The position numbers and the translations under genes are program-made. The notes beneath the pieces were generated by a model. It did not search any database. It saw only the letters and a program-made list of their open reading frames with translations, and was not told the DNA's origin. Below, one piece after another: positions 7,601-15,711 of a stretch of DNA of 64,000 nt (its first letter is position 1; every line of letters starts with the position of its first letter). This stretch comes from CAYTMY01 sp964618075 (GTDB lineage Bacteria; Bacillota; Clostridia; Eubacteriales; Anaerofustaceae). The stretch spans positions 1-64,000 of the forward strand of contig CAZTZO010000002.1 in assembly GCA_964618075.1 (NCBI GenBank), read 5' to 3'.

Positions 7601-8938
7601 ATGAGAAATAACAAAAAGAAAACAGAAGAAATGCTTAACTCCGACGATATAAATGATATGCCGGAATTGCACAAAGGTTTAAAGAAAAAGCACAAAAAAA
7701 AGAAGACAAAAAAAGCAAAGCTTATAACCGCAGGTATAGTTATTGCCATTATACTTGTTATCGGCTGTCTTGTTGCCTTTAATTTTGATACCGTTTTGGC
7801 GGCATTCGGCATTAATTCCGATATGTCGGAGGGCTTACAGAACAATAAAAAATATACGATGCTCACTGCTAAGGAAAAATTGTTTGACGGAGTTGATTTA
7901 AATTCGCTTTTAGGCTCGGATAACATCAATATCCTTTTGTTCGGGCTTGACGGAGATTCGTCCAGACAGGAAGAATACACGACCTTCAGAAGCGATACGA
8001 TAATCGTCGTGAGCGTTAATATAACGAATAAGACCATTGCAATGGTTTCGATACCGCGTGATTCATACGTTGAAATTTATTCCCGCGGTGGAAAAGCCAA
8101 GATTAACTCATGCTTTTACTACGGTTCATTGAACGTGGAAGGCAATGATGAAACTGAGAACTTCAATGCCGGAGTCGACGTGCTTAAAGGGACGGTTTCG
8201 GAGCTTTTGGGAGGTATTCCCATCAATTACTATATGGGAGTCGATATGGACGCCGTTACAAAGATAGTTGATGATATAGGCGGAGTTTACTATGATCACC
8301 CCGGAGACGTATATGCGGCAGGGTTATATCAGTTCCCGGGCGGAAGCAGGGTATACAGCGGATACGAATTTCTTGTTATGGCACGTAACAGAGATTATGG
8401 CGAAGGCGACATAGAAAGAACTTCCGTACAGCGAGATCTTATAAAGGCATTGTTCAATCAGGTTAAAACAATGAGCATAACGAAGATCCCCAAGGTCATA
8501 AATACTGCGATGAAGTCAATAAAAACAAACATGAAGGTCAGAGACGCCGTTTCTTTGGGGCTTGCCATTATGAAGGATTTTGATTCGGCAAACATTAGCT
8601 CCTCTACCTTCCCGGGTACCTTCGGCAATCTGTACGGGATATCATATTGGATAATAGATCAGAGTGCAAGAATCGATTTCATCAAAGAGCATTACGGAAT
8701 ATCGGCTTCGTATCAGTCGCAGGATCCGACATACATAGCGCCTGAAGGAGAGGTCGTAACCGATGAAACACAAATAACTCCCACTCAGCCGACGACATCG
8801 GAAGATGACAGCGGAAGCGGCTCAGGTAGCGGAAGTGAAGGTGGCTCAGGCAGTGGCAGTGAAGGCGGCTCAGGCAGCGGCAGCGGAAGCGGCTCAGGCA
8901 GCGGCAGCGAGGGCGGCTCAGGCAGTGGCGGCGAATGA
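7601..8938 (+). CDS. LytR-CpsA-Psr (LCP) family cell-wall glycopolymer transferase with Gly/Ser tail
   Basis: LCP enzymes move lipid-linked teichoic acids or other glycopolymers onto peptidoglycan. A Lys-rich cytoplasmic head (24-40) and one membrane helix (41-60) precede the extracellular LCP domain (about 105-345). It holds FRSDTIIV (129-136), IPRDSYVEI (151-159) and the later MARNRDYGEGDIERTSVQR segment, whose arginines and aspartates bind the pyrophosphate lipid. The last ~45 residues are an almost pure Gly/Ser/Glu linker ending at the stop, with no wall-anchoring motif. AAGGAA precedes the ATG. It is a single-gene unit closed by a terminator shared with the convergent hsp20. Confidence 0.92.
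   Translation: MRNNKKKTEEMLNSDDINDMPELHKGLKKKHKKKKTKKAKLITAGIVIAIILVIGCLVAFNFDTVLAAFGINSDMSEGLQNNKKYTMLTAKEKLFDGVDLNSLLGSDNINILLFGLDGDSSRQEEYTTFRSDTIIVVSVNITNKTIAMVSIPRDSYVEIYSRGGKAKINSCFYYGSLNVEGNDETENFNAGVDVLKGTVSELLGGIPINYYMGVDMDAVTKIVDDIGGVYYDHPGDVYAAGLYQFPGGSRVYSGYEFLVMARNRDYGEGDIERTSVQRDLIKALFNQVKTMSITKIPKVINTAMKSIKTNMKVRDAVSLGLAIMKDFDSANISSSTFPGTFGNLYGISYWIIDQSARIDFIKEHYGISASYQSQDPTYIAPEGEVVTDETQITPTQPTTSEDDSGSGSGSGSEGGSGSGSEGGSGSGSGSGSGSGSEGGSGSGGE
8812..8935 (+). repeat. degenerate tandem repeat encoding the Gly/Ser/Glu tail of the LCP protein
   Basis: Imperfect copies of units such as GGCTCAGGCAGCGGCAGC recur in frame through the end of the LCP gene, giving GSGSGS and SEGGSGSG stretches. 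The region is much richer in G+C than its surroundings and is likely to vary in length by slippage. Confidence 0.85.
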
Positions 8939-8990
8939 TTTTATAGAAAGTTCCATATAAAAAGCAGTAACAGAATATTGATACAAAGAT

Positions 8991-9022
8991 AAAAAAACGG
9001 AGGCAAAAAAGCCTCCGTTTTT
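8991..9022. terminator. bidirectional intrinsic terminator between the LCP gene and hsp20
   Basis: A perfect 8-bp stem ACGGAGGC (8997-9004) and GCCTCCGT (9011-9018) with an A6 loop is flanked by an A-run on the left and a T-run on the right, so it can end transcription from both convergent genes. Confidence 0.92.
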
Positions 9023-9035
9023 GTGTATTTTAGCT

Positions 9036-9476
9036 CTATTCCACGGCAATCATTTTCTTTTCCGGCTCCTGTGCCTTGGGAACTGTAAGCTTTAAAATCC
9101 CGTTATCATAACTTGCTTTTATATCGTCGGTATTTACGTTATTGCCAACGTAAAAGCTTCTGGAACATTTGCCGTAGAATCTCTCCTTGTGAAGATAATT
9201 CTTTTCCTTCTCTTCCTTTTCTTCTTTCTTTTCAGCTGAGATCACAAGACTGCCGTCCTTTATTTCCGCAGATATTTCATTTTTTTCATATCCCGGCAAA
9301 TCTATTGTCAGCTCATAATTGTCATCATTTTCCGTTATATCCGTTTTCATAGGCTGCGTGAATCTTGCAGGATTCCATGGCGATAGCTCTGCGCCCTTCT
9401 GCGCGTTTCCTGCGGGTCTGTATCCAAACATCTCATCAAACAAATCAAACGGGTTTTTAACTGTACTAAGCATCAT
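9036..9476 (-). CDS. hsp20: small heat-shock protein Hsp20 (alpha-crystallin family)
   Basis: ATP-independent chaperone that holds unfolding proteins. At 146 residues it has the normal size: N-terminal arm with FDLFDEMFG (10-18), alpha-crystallin domain about 42-134 with the conserved YDNGILKLTVPK at 123-134, and a short C-terminal tail. The beta5-beta6 loop holds a run of Lys/Glu (83-92). GGAGG (9486-9490) precedes ATG 9476; a second ATG follows directly. A sigma-A promoter overlapped by a CIRCE element lies upstream, so HrcA control is expected. The gene stands alone. Confidence 0.95.
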   Translation of the reverse strand: MMLSTVKNPFDLFDEMFGYRPAGNAQKGAELSPWNPARFTQPMKTDITENDDNYELTIDLPGYEKNEISAEIKDGSLVISAEKKEEKEEKEKNYLHKERFYGKCSRSFYVGNNVNTDDIKASYDNGILKLTVPKAQEPEKKMIAVE

Positions 9477-9512
9477 ATCTTTGTACCTCCATGTGTTCTT
9501 AATTACAGGTTC

Positions 9513-9540
9513 ATTATATCAAAATAATCAGCACTGTCAA
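9513..9540 (-). promoter_or_regulatory. sigma-A promoter of hsp20
   Basis: On the minus strand TTGACA (9540-9535) and TATAAT (9518-9513), both perfect consensus, are separated by 16 bp. The -35 box lies inside the CIRCE element. Confidence 0.88.
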
Positions 9541-9554
9541 TAGGTGAGTGCTAA
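9528..9554 (-). promoter_or_regulatory. CIRCE operator (HrcA-binding) upstream of hsp20
   Basis: Read on the minus strand, TTAGCACTC (9554-9546) matches the CIRCE left arm exactly. After exactly 9 bp, CAGTGCTGA (9536-9528) matches the right arm GAGTGCTAA with two changes. It overlaps the -35 box of the hsp20 promoter, the normal placement for HrcA repression. Confidence 0.88.
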
Positions 9555-9623
9555 TTTAATGAAAATGTAATCTTTCTTGTCTTGTTCTTTTTTAAAAAAG
9601 ACTAACAATGATATAGTTAACGT

Positions 9624-10280
9624 ATGGAATACAGTATTATACGCTCGAAGCGCAAAACGATGAGTTTATATGTAGATAAAGATTTAAATATAGTTGTAAG
9701 AGCTCCGAAAAACGCAGCAAATCATGAAATAGACCGATTTGTATTTAAAAGCACGCAGTGGATAAAAAAAAGAAGAGAAGAGATAACGCTTAAACAAATT
9801 ACTCACCCTGTTATCAAGGGAGAGTACGGAGAAAAAGTCCTATATTTTGGCAAAAAATACACCATAACAGAAACCGACAGCTCAAGAATAACAATACAAT
9901 ATGACTGTATAACAGTTCCGTCAAAAAAAGACTGTAGGTCTTCTCTTGTATTGTGGTATAAAAATGAGGCTAAATTATACCTTATTCAAAGAACAAAAGA
10001 GTTAGCGCAAATATACGGTTTTGAATACAGCAATGTAAAGATAAGCTCTGCAAGAACGAGGTATGGTTCATGCAATACCGGTAACTCGATATCCTATACC
10101 TTCCGTCTTATCATGCTGCCAAAACATCTTATAGATTATGTAATAATCCACGAGCTTTGTCATACGCTTTATAAAAACCATAAGCAGGAGTTCTGGTTGT
10201 CTGTTGAAAAAATAATTCCGGATTACAGACAAAAGCGAAACAGCATAAATAACGATTATAATATCATGGATTGTCTGTAA
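9624..10280 (+). CDS. YgjP/SprT-like zinc metallopeptidase-domain protein (DUF45)
   Basis: Predicted zinc-dependent metallopeptidase related to YgjP (M48-like). The zinc helix HELCH is at 176-180 and a third ligand candidate is H186 in KNHKQEFW. The N terminus (IIRSKRKTMSLYV, VVRAPKN) and the ARTRYGSCN block at 143-151 are typical. The 218-residue length is normal. Substrates are not established for the family. The ATG at 9624 lacks a visible ribosome site, and a TATAGT hexamer ends only 6 bp before it, so translation may be leaderless. It is divergent from hsp20. Confidence 0.85.
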   Translation: MEYSIIRSKRKTMSLYVDKDLNIVVRAPKNAANHEIDRFVFKSTQWIKKRREEITLKQITHPVIKGEYGEKVLYFGKKYTITETDSSRITIQYDCITVPSKKDCRSSLVLWYKNEAKLYLIQRTKELAQIYGFEYSNVKISSARTRYGSCNTGNSISYTFRLIMLPKHLIDYVIIHELCHTLYKNHKQEFWLSVEKIIPDYRQKRNSINNDYNIMDCL

Positions 10281-10346
10281 CAGGGGAAATAATTATATTT
10301 ATAGCGAAATTAAAAACCATGCTCTTGTTAGAATTGCGATATTTTA

Positions 10347-10532
10347 TTAGGAGTCATGAGAATTGAAATAGTCGTAAGCGTGTTTATACGTGGCATTATA
10401 CAGTGCCAATTCGTCCAAAACGGGATGTCCCTCACTGGGCGGCACTACAGCGTCGGCAATTTTTAGTTGAACACCCAATCTTCTGATAAGAGCAGAGGTA
10501 AGCTCGTGGGCTTGGTCTTTTTCGTGTCGCAT
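10347..10532 (-). CDS. small conserved-looking protein of unknown function (61 aa)
   Basis: I do not recognise this protein. Starting at ATG 10532 (GAGG 6 nt before it) it is 61 residues, charged and soluble, with the helix-like stretch HELTSALIRRLGVQLKIADAVV then PPSEGHPVLDELALYNATYKHAYDYF. A longer frame to 10571 begins inside the palindrome upstream and is unlikely. It has its own promoter overlapped by a perfect inverted repeat, which argues for a real, regulated gene. The rich aromatic C terminus and lack of a membrane segment suggest a cytoplasmic role. Confidence 0.65.
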   Translation of the reverse strand: MRHEKDQAHELTSALIRRLGVQLKIADAVVPPSEGHPVLDELALYNATYKHAYDYFNSHDS

Positions 10533-10552
10533 ATTTGACCTCAATATAAAAA

Positions 10553-10603
10553 AGTTGCAGTCAGTCTGCAACTGATTATATAGAAAATTTTATTCAAAAT
10601 CAA
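10553..10603 (-). promoter_or_regulatory. promoter with palindromic operator upstream of the 61-aa gene
   Basis: On the minus strand TTGATT (10603-10598) and TATAAT (10580-10575) are spaced 17 bp. Just downstream is a perfect inverted repeat AGTTGCAG / CTGCAACT (10573-10566 and 10560-10553) with a 5-bp centre, covering the expected start of transcription. A T6 run follows it, so an RNA hairpin (terminator-like) is an alternative reading, but half of the stem would lie upstream of the transcript start. Confidence 0.65.
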
Positions 10604-10689
10604 CTATGAATTTGCCTATTATATCGCAATATCCGACATATTACGACAAAGATATAAAATAAGCAGACTATAAAAAGCGAATAGTCTTA

Positions 10690-11463
10690 TTATATGAGGA
10701 CTTCTTGTCCCGGTTCTTCCAAAAATATGGTCTCAGGAAGAGAAGAAGCATATTTTTTATAGACCTTAGCGGTTTTAAGACCCCAGTTCATTCTGTCATT
10801 TTTCCTGTCCGGCAAATGCATTACAAGAAGCTTTTGAGGCTTTATATTTGAAATTATTTTTCTTCCTTCGGTCAAACCGATGAAGGTGAACGGCACCATA
10901 AGAATATCTATTTTTCTGTTGAAAATAGGCGTCGATGAAAAGTTGTCAAGGCTTACCTGCGCGTCGCCTACATGCAAGAATACCTTGTGTTTCATCTCAA
11001 ACATAAACGTATAGTTTTTGACTCCGGCATTTTCCGCACCGTCGTGAGATACACAGGATATTTCGCAAGGTATATCCTTCAGACACATTTGCATAGAAGT
11101 CCCCAGAGGTATATCCATGCTCCAAAGCTGAGGAATCAGTACCTCATTATAATTGTCGGCAGCCTTTATTTTTTCGAGAACGCTTTGAGTGGCTACTATT
11201 TGAGCGTGTTTGTTTCTTTTAAGTATTTCGTTGCAGCTGTTTGCGTCGAAATGGTCTGTGTGATGATGCGTAAAAAACATCAGATCTATATTATTATAGG
11301 GTGCTTTGTTTAAAAGCATTTTTTCCAGAATATCTTGCGAAACAGAGAGATACGGTTTCGGAGCTTGTGTGTGGACAGCATCTATAAGTATTTTTTTGTC
11401 TTTATATTCGATGCAAACGCCGGAATTTGCTATGTAGGTAATACTTGCTTTATTAGCGATCAT
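10690..11463 (-). CDS. MBL-fold metallohydrolase (UlaG-like)
   Basis: Metallo-beta-lactamase fold hydrolase of 257 residues, UlaG-like. The metal motif THHHTDHFDA is at 65-74, giving the HxHxDH signature at H66, H68, D70 and H71. Later ligands are likely the His of VSHDG (about 138) and the Asp of LHVGDAQ (about 167). The start at 11463 is ATG, with a cctcc (GGAGG) complement at 11471-11475. It appears to be a monocistronic gene divergent from the small membrane-protein/two-component operon. The substrate is unknown. Confidence 0.88.
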   Translation of the reverse strand: MIANKASITYIANSGVCIEYKDKKILIDAVHTQAPKPYLSVSQDILEKMLLNKAPYNNIDLMFFTHHHTDHFDANSCNEILKRNKHAQIVATQSVLEKIKAADNYNEVLIPQLWSMDIPLGTSMQMCLKDIPCEISCVSHDGAENAGVKNYTFMFEMKHKVFLHVGDAQVSLDNFSSTPIFNRKIDILMVPFTFIGLTEGRKIISNIKPQKLLVMHLPDRKNDRMNWGLKTAKVYKKYASSLPETIFLEEPGQEVLI

Positions 11464-11633
11464 AGGGCAGCCTCCGTTATTTGTAATAATCTTGTTACAT
11501 TATATAACCACTTGCGCATTTATCCAACACTTAGCTTTAAAAAACTAATTATATTTTAATTGTGGTACAATATTTGATTAATGCTTTCTAATTAATATAA
11601 TAAATGTTACTTAAGTATAAGGCGGTTGGTTTG

Positions 11634-12005
11634 ATGTCTAAACAAAGCGATAAAGAAGAGTCGGAGGCAAATAAAAAAAGCATTATTTCACGGGTATCGT
11701 CATATATAATCGGAGATCGCAGCAAGGTAATGTATATAAGCGTAAACGACGATGCGATCATATCCTTTCCATGGCTTTTCCCTGTATTGTTTTTGCTCGT
11801 TTTTGACGTTCCGTCTTGGATAATCGCTCTGCTTTTAATATGTCTTATTGTGTTTAATCTTGATTTAAACGTAGCGTCACGAACAAAAAGAGATATGTTT
11901 GAGGACGCTACTGTAAAGGCCGACATTTATAACAGCGAAAAAAAACATAAAAATGTTACGGTAAAGACAGACGGTGACGGTTTTTCGCAGATAGTTGTTC
12001 ACTAA
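11634..12005 (+). CDS. small membrane protein, DUF4342-like, leading a two-component operon
   Basis: From ATG 11634 (AAGGCGG upstream) the product has 123 residues. The block IIGDRSKVMYISVNDDAIISFPWLFPV followed by about 40 hydrophobic residues (LLVFDVPSWIIALLLICLIVF) resembles DUF4342 proteins, in which a short regulatory domain precedes a membrane hairpin; this assignment is tentative. The C terminus is charged. It ends 14 bp before the response regulator ATG, whose AAGGAG site lies in the gap, so the three genes form one operon and the protein may act with the sensor kinase. Confidence 0.7.
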   Translation: MSKQSDKEESEANKKSIISRVSSYIIGDRSKVMYISVNDDAIISFPWLFPVLFLLVFDVPSWIIALLLICLIVFNLDLNVASRTKRDMFEDATVKADIYNSEKKHKNVTVKTDGDGFSQIVVH

Positions 12006-12019
12006 GGAGATTTTATCTA

Positions 12020-12700
12020 ATGAAAAAAGTATTGATAATCGAGGACGAATTAAAGATTTCGAGATTTATACAGCTGGAATTGGAGCACGAGGGATATTCT
12101 TCGGAGGCGGCAGCCGACGGAAGAACGGGATATCAGATGGCGCAAAACGGTAATTATGATATTATCATACTTGACCTTATGCTTCCCAATTTGAGCGGTA
12201 TTGAAATATGCAGGAGACTCCGTGCGGACGGAAATAACGTTCCTATAATAATGCTCACGGCAAAGGACGATGTTTCCGATAAAGTCACGGGACTTGACAT
12301 CGGAGCAGATGATTACATGACAAAGCCGTTTGCAATAGAGGAATTACTTGCCCGTATGAGAGTAGCTTTGAAAAACAGCGACAGAGTTAACACATCACCT
12401 GTTTTAAAGGCAGGAAGGATAACCCTGGACAGAAACAAGTATCTGGTAAAATGCGATGACACACCGATAAATTTGACAAAAAAGGAATTTGAGCTGTTGT
12501 CATATCTGATGTTAAATAAAAACCTTGTATTATCCCGTGAGCAGATAGTTGAAAATGTCTGGGGATATGAATATGAGGCTGAAACTAATGTCACCGACGT
12601 ATATATACGTTATTTAAGAAGTAAGATAGACGAGGCGTTCAATACAAATTATATAAAGACGGTAAGAGGTATCGGTTACCAGTTTAAAGATGAAGAATAA
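12020..12700 (+). CDS. OmpR/PhoB-family response regulator
   Basis: Transcription factor activated by phosphorylation. The receiver domain (1-118) has the acidic pocket E8-D9, phospho-acceptor D52 in IILDLMLPN, T80 and K102 in the TKPF motif. The C-terminal winged helix (about 128-224) carries ITLDRNKYLV, LTKKEFELLSYL and the VRGIGYQF wing end. Length (226) is standard. AAGGAG precedes the start. The frame overlaps the kinase gene by 11 bp, so both are translationally coupled and form a cognate pair. Targets cannot be read from the sequence. Confidence 0.95.
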   Translation: MKKVLIIEDELKISRFIQLELEHEGYSSEAAADGRTGYQMAQNGNYDIIILDLMLPNLSGIEICRRLRADGNNVPIIMLTAKDDVSDKVTGLDIGADDYMTKPFAIEELLARMRVALKNSDRVNTSPVLKAGRITLDRNKYLVKCDDTPINLTKKEFELLSYLMLNKNLVLSREQIVENVWGYEYEAETNVTDVYIRYLRSKIDEAFNTNYIKTVRGIGYQFKDEE

Positions 12701-14123
12701 ACTTTCAGCAGAGAAAATCATCAACAGCTATAAATATTCCATAAAGCGTAGAATCAGCACATCCTACGCTTTGGTTTTTATTTTAATAAGTATTCTTGTC
12801 GTTGCATGCTTTTGTGTGGCTTACACATATTATTCCTGCGAAAGCCTTTCTGAGAATACCCCTGTCGTCACTTCGGCTATAACGCAGAAAATTTTTTCGG
12901 GCAGCGACGTAAATTCGGCGGAATTCAGAAATTTTTTAAACTCCATACGCAGAAACGATAATATTGCTGAAATATTGATTTATAATGCCGACAACGAGCT
13001 GATAAGCTCAACGTCGCTGTTGACTGACAGCATTGCCAAAAGTGGGGGAGACAATATCCTAACTCAGCTTTTTCCTCAGTATTCGCAGATATTTAAGGGT
13101 TATTATATAGACGAACAGACTGTCGTTTTAACTTCGATTAATTCATATGTCAGCATATATATTTTCTATTCCATTCAGGGTATATTAAAAAGTCTGCTTT
13201 TTATATGCGAAATTTTGGGCGCATGTATGCTGATTGGTCTTATTGCGTTTACCATTGCCGGTTATATACGAACAAAAAGCACGCTTTATCCTATAGAGGA
13301 GATAACACAGGTTGCAAAGAGGATAACCTCGGAAAATATGAATCTTCGAATCAACGAAGATCATTCCCGTTACGAGCTTAAGGAGCTTGTGGAAACGATC
13401 AATGATATGATAGACAGACTGCAAACGGATTACGACAAGCAGAAGCGTTTCGTTTCAGATGTATCTCATGAACTCAGGACTCCGATATCGGTCATATCCG
13501 GTTACGGCTCCTTATTGAAACGCTGGGGCAAAACCGATGAGTCCGTCTTGGACGAATCCATTGAAGCGATAATAAACGAATCCGACAATATGAAGGAGCT
13601 TGTCGAAAAGCTGCTGTTTATAGCGCGTCATGACAACGAAACTCTGCAATTTGATATGAAAAAAATAAATATCACACAGATGGTCAGCTCTACTATTAAA
13701 GAGGAAAACATTGTCCATACACAGACGCATTTTTTTCTTAGCTGCGACGACGAAATAATCGCAATGGTCGATGAAACACGTTTTAAACAGGCTATAAGGA
13801 TATTGCTTGACAATGCTATAAAGTATTCAAGTGAGGATTCTACGGTAGACGTCGATTTAAAAAGACGCACCGACGGCTTTAGCCTTAGTATTAAAGACCA
13901 CGGTCAGGGGATCACACCTCAGGACCTTCCCAATATATTTGAAAGATTTTACAGGGCGGACGAGTCCAGAACGAAGCAAACGGGCGGCTATGGTCTGGGG
14001 CTGGCGATAGCAAGAATTATTATCAGCGGACACACTGGGACGATTACTGTCAGAACAAAGCATGATGTCGGCAGCGAGTTTATAATATTTATTCCGACAA
14101 AATCGCGCGAAGCTACCCAATAA
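12690..14123 (+). CDS. membrane sensor histidine kinase
   Basis: Class I histidine kinase of 477 residues. Transmembrane helix 1 covers 28-48, an extracellular sensor of about 120 residues follows, helix 2 covers 168-192, and HAMP about 193-247. The dimerisation/phospho-acceptor domain has H260 in SHELRTPISV. The ATPase domain shows the N box (DNAIKYS), DHGQGI, IFERFYRAD and the G2 box GGYGLGLAIARII. It overlaps the response regulator by 11 bp. The sensor region has no recognisable ligand-binding signature. Confidence 0.95.
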   Translation: MKNKLSAEKIINSYKYSIKRRISTSYALVFILISILVVACFCVAYTYYSCESLSENTPVVTSAITQKIFSGSDVNSAEFRNFLNSIRRNDNIAEILIYNADNELISSTSLLTDSIAKSGGDNILTQLFPQYSQIFKGYYIDEQTVVLTSINSYVSIYIFYSIQGILKSLLFICEILGACMLIGLIAFTIAGYIRTKSTLYPIEEITQVAKRITSENMNLRINEDHSRYELKELVETINDMIDRLQTDYDKQKRFVSDVSHELRTPISVISGYGSLLKRWGKTDESVLDESIEAIINESDNMKELVEKLLFIARHDNETLQFDMKKINITQMVSSTIKEENIVHTQTHFFLSCDDEIIAMVDETRFKQAIRILLDNAIKYSSEDSTVDVDLKRRTDGFSLSIKDHGQGITPQDLPNIFERFYRADESRTKQTGGYGLGLAIARIIISGHTGTITVRTKHDVGSEFIIFIPTKSREATQ

Positions 14124-14235
14124 AATTACAGTCGTATCATCATTTGAAGTAAAGTTTAAAGGATCGCATTTTGGCTGTTCTTATTTTTATGTTCATTATA
14201 TAAGTCTGATATAGACGTTTTATTATTCATGGCAC

Positions 14236-14265
14236 TTGCAATACACCCGATATATAGGGTAAAAT
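14236..14265 (+). promoter_or_regulatory. probable promoter of purB-purA
   Basis: TTGCAA (14236-14241) and TAAAAT (14260-14265) are spaced 18 bp, about 50 bp before purB. No purine-riboswitch aptamer is apparent in the 180-bp gap. Confidence 0.5.
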
Positions 14266-14316
14266 AATATGTTCGCTTAAATAAATCTATAAGTTAATAA
14301 ATACATGGAGATTATC

Positions 14317-15711
14317 ATGGATTATTCAATCGAAAATCCCTTAGGTACGCGCTATGCAAGCAAGGAAATGATAAAAATATTTTCGCTTCAGCACAGGATC
14401 TCGCTTTGGCGCAGGCTATGGCTTGCATTGGCAGAGTCGCAGGCGGAATTGGGTTTAGATATTTCACAGGCACAGATAGATCAAATGAAGCAGCATTTGG
14501 ACGATATTGACTTTGAAATCGCGGCTAAAAAGGAATCCGAAATACACCATGACGTAATGAGCCATATTTATACATTCGGACTATGCACTCCCGAGGCTAA
14601 ACCGATAATACATTTAGGCGCGACAAGCTGTTTTGTTACAGATAATTCAGAGCTTATTCAGATGTACGAAGCACTGCAAATTATAAAAGAAAAGCTTGTC
14701 AGGGTTATTTACGATCTGACGGATTTTGCACAAAAATATAAATCAATGCCATGTCTGGGAATGACGCATCTCCAAGCGGCTCAGCCGACTACTGTGGGTA
14801 AACGCGCAACTTTGTATATTCAGGATTTCACGATGGATCTTGATGAAATAAACATAATTATCGAAGGCTTTATGTTAAGAGGCGCAAAAGGAACCACAGG
14901 TACTCAGGCGAGCTTCCTTGATTTATTCGAGGGTGACTCAGAGAAGGTCGAAAAGCTCGATAAACTTGTGGCAAAGAAAATGGGCTTTGAAAAGACGTTT
15001 AGAGTGACAGGACAGACTTATACCAGAAAATTCGATTATAAAATAACAAGTGCGCTTGCGGGAATAGGAATTTCGGCTTCAAAGTTTGCAAACGATATGC
15101 GCATTCTTCAAAGCAAGAAAGAGCAGGAGGAGCCGTTTGCTTCATCTCAGGTCGGTTCGTCCGCCATGGCGTACAAGAGAAATCCCATGATGAGCGAAAG
15201 AGTGTGCGCATTGTCGAGATATCTGGAATCTCTTCCCGTCAATTCGGCTATGACAGCATCAACACAATGGTTTGAAAGAACATTAGATGATTCCGCAAAC
15301 AGAAGATTAGTCAACTCGCAGGCATTCCTTACTGCGGACGCCGTATTGATGATACTTGACAAGATAGCAAGCGGCATTGTGGTTTATGATAAAATGGTAG
15401 AGAAAAACCTGATGGCGGAGCTGCCCTTTATGGCTACAGAGAATATCCTCATGGACAGCGTTAAACTCGGCGGCGACAGACAAAAGCTTCACGAGGTGAT
15501 AAGAAAAAAATCTATGGAAGCTTCGGCGAATGTCAAAGACGGTAAAGAAAACGACCTTCTTGAACTCTTGTCAAATGCAGAGGAATTCGAGCCGTATAAA
15601 AACGTAATACAATCAGCGCTTGATCCGTCAAAATACATAGGCAGAGCGCCGGAGCAGACAGAGCAATACATAAAGTACGTTAAATCCGAATATCTTGGAG
15701 GAACAAAATGA
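14317..15711 (+). CDS. purB: adenylosuccinate lyase
   Basis: Catalyses two steps of purine synthesis: fumarate release from SAICAR and from adenylosuccinate. From ATG 14317 (GGAG at 14307-14310; the upstream ATG at 14305 overlaps this site) it has 464 residues. The fumarase/aspartase-superfamily signature appears as SSAMAYKRNPMMSE, with the catalytic serine loop, and the earlier blocks TSCFVTDNSEL and TMTHLQ-like MTHLQAAQPTT hold the substrate-binding Ser/Thr and His. The stop overlaps the purA start by ATGA. This vertebrate-like longer form of purB (about 470 aa) is common in Clostridia. Confidence 0.96.
   Translation: MDYSIENPLGTRYASKEMIKIFSLQHRISLWRRLWLALAESQAELGLDISQAQIDQMKQHLDDIDFEIAAKKESEIHHDVMSHIYTFGLCTPEAKPIIHLGATSCFVTDNSELIQMYEALQIIKEKLVRVIYDLTDFAQKYKSMPCLGMTHLQAAQPTTVGKRATLYIQDFTMDLDEINIIIEGFMLRGAKGTTGTQASFLDLFEGDSEKVEKLDKLVAKKMGFEKTFRVTGQTYTRKFDYKITSALAGIGISASKFANDMRILQSKKEQEEPFASSQVGSSAMAYKRNPMMSERVCALSRYLESLPVNSAMTASTQWFERTLDDSANRRLVNSQAFLTADAVLMILDKIASGIVVYDKMVEKNLMAELPFMATENILMDSVKLGGDRQKLHEVIRKKSMEASANVKDGKENDLLELLSNAEEFEPYKNVIQSALDPSKYIGRAPEQTEQYIKYVKSEYLGGTK

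Noticed and set aside
10533..10571. Start of the small gene at 10571
   Set aside because: It lies within the palindrome at the transcription start, so it could not be translated from the visible promoter.
14124..14316. Purine riboswitch before purB
   Set aside because: I could not find the conserved loop-loop or junction sequences.
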